Source: Microlunatus speluncae (GTDB taxonomy: Bacteria; Actinomycetota; Actinomycetes; Propionibacteriales; Propionibacteriaceae). Taken from it: a stretch of DNA of 64,000 bases. Numbering within the stretch: the stretch's first letter is position 1; each line of letters opens with the position of its first letter. The stretch spans positions 124,001-188,000 of the forward strand of contig NZ_VKCZ01000014.1 in assembly GCF_009299835.1 (NCBI RefSeq), read 5' to 3'. This document shows positions 63,373 through 64,000 of this stretch, one piece after another. The notes below the pieces were generated by a model that was not told where the DNA came from, did not search any database, and saw only the letters and a program-made list of their open reading frames with translations. The position numbers and the translations under genes were made by a program.

Positions 63373-64000
63373 GCGTCGCCGGGACCGGCCGCGATGCGGT
63401 CGTACGTCACGGTGGTCCGTTCCGGCTGGAAGCCGAGCGAACGGTAGAGCGCGTCGGCGCCGGTTGGGCTGGCCGCGTCGACGCCGAGGGACATGGTCTG
63501 GTAGCCGAGCTCGGTGGCCGACGTTCCGACCCGTCCGATCAGGGCCGACGCGATGCCGCGCTTGCGGTGGCTGGCCGCGGTGCCGACGATGTCGATCCAG
63601 GCGTCCTTGACCCCGGTCGCGTCGGTGTCGGCCTCGTAGTACATGGTGATCGCCATCCCGACCGGCGTGCCGTCCTCGGTCAGTGCCAGCCAGGTCAGCT
63701 CGGGCCGGAAGTTGCGGCTCCGGGTCTTGTAATGCCGCCATTCCTCGATGGTCCAGGTCCCGGCGCCCCAGTGATCGGCGAATGCGTCGTTGCGCAGGAT
63801 CCGCAGCGGCTCCTCGAACTCCGGCGCGTACGGCAGCAGGGTCAGCCCGGCCGGATCCGGGCCGGGCGCCGGCCGGTCCGCGGCCAGCTCGAGGGTGAGC
63901 TCGGAGAACCAGCGGACCGCGCTGAAGCCGTGTTTGGTCAGCAGCCGCGCACCGCGCTGGTCGGCCTCGGGCAGGCCGGCCCGCAGGTTCAGCGGCTGGT
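63369..64000 (-). CDS. Double GNAT acetyltransferase (5' end outside window)
   Basis: The visible 210 residues are the C-terminal part of a protein entering from the right edge. The last ~140 residues are a complete GNAT domain (WLALTEDGTPVGMAITMYYE, then IVGTAASHRKRGIASALIGRV with the acetyl-CoA loop RKRGIA, and GADALYRSLGFQ). Upstream, GARLLTKHGFSAVRWFSELTLEL is the end of a first GNAT domain, so the protein is a tandem acetyltransferase similar in plan to mycothiol synthase MshD. The acceptor is unknown. Its stop overlaps the sulfatase start by four bases, so the two are co-transcribed. Confidence 0.82.
   Translation of the reverse strand, partial: QPLNLRAGLPEADQRGARLLTKHGFSAVRWFSELTLELAADRPAPGPDPAGLTLLPYAPEFEEPLRILRNDAFADHWGAGTWTIEEWRHYKTRSRNFRPELTWLALTEDGTPVGMAITMYYEADTDATGVKDAWIDIVGTAASHRKRGIASALIGRVGTSATELGYQTMSLGVDAASPTGADALYRSLGFQPERTTVTYDRIAAGPGDA

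Overview
The window is GC-rich (about 70% by eye) and reads like the chromosome of an actinobacterium. My best guess is a Propionibacteriaceae or Microlunatus-type organism. The reasons are the GlgE-pathway glycogen genes, the iscS-mnmA-metE-like-ligA order also known from mycobacteria, a mycothiol-dependent isomerase-type protein, double-GNAT and DUF222/HNH proteins, many GTG starts, TANNNT -10 boxes 6-7 bases before start codons (leaderless mRNAs), and copies of an intergenic repeat with core CTTCGACAGGCTCAGGGAAC. The genus is inference; no rRNA or marker tree is available here. No tRNA, rRNA, CRISPR array, prophage or intact transposase was seen.

Layout. 1-3.9 kb: a Nudix protein, a DUF222/HNH protein, an aminoglycoside-phosphotransferase-like kinase between IS-end-like sequences, and a DUF1304 membrane protein. 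3.9-12 kb: glycogen metabolism, with glgE-pep2-glgB overlapping on the minus strand and glgP divergent. 12.0-12.6 kb: a 586-base nested inverted repeat. 12.7-16.7 kb: a sugar-type ABC importer (binding lipoprotein and two permeases, no ATPase) abutting a truncated gene. 16.9-22.6 kb: acyltransferase, metallo-beta-lactamase-fold, DinB-like, short-chain dehydrogenase and esterase genes. 22.6-24.8 kb: glgX. 25-26.6 kb: methyltransferase and hexapeptide acyltransferase. 27.2-31 kb: etfBA and kup. 31.1-38.6 kb: a conserved core of iscS, mnmA, a MetE-like protein and ligA. 38.9-51.9 kb: accessory genes between ligA and gatCAB, including a second ABC importer, a VapBC-like pair, galactonate dehydratase, and a zinc-type ArsR repressor with a CDF exporter. 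52-55.3 kb: gatCAB. 55.4-64 kb: a deacetylase-like protein, oxidoreductase, GlxA-like regulator, PQQ-type sugar dehydrogenase, a short HTH protein, sulfatase and a double GNAT protein.

How the genes work together. GlgE, maltokinase (Pep2), GlgB, GlgP and GlgX cover extension, priming, branching, phosphorolysis and debranching of alpha-glucan. Both ABC importers, galactonate dehydratase, the MocA-type oxidoreductase, the sugar dehydrogenase and the sulfatase point to a saprophytic, carbohydrate-using life. The ABC cassettes carry no ATPase, so a shared MsiK-type ATPase elsewhere is likely.

The strongest unexplained signals are non-coding: several families of long palindromic intergenic elements whose arms differ between copies while still pairing, the CTTCGACAGG repeat that supplies stop codons to three genes and has entered one coding frame, and a very large excess of the palindrome TGATCA.
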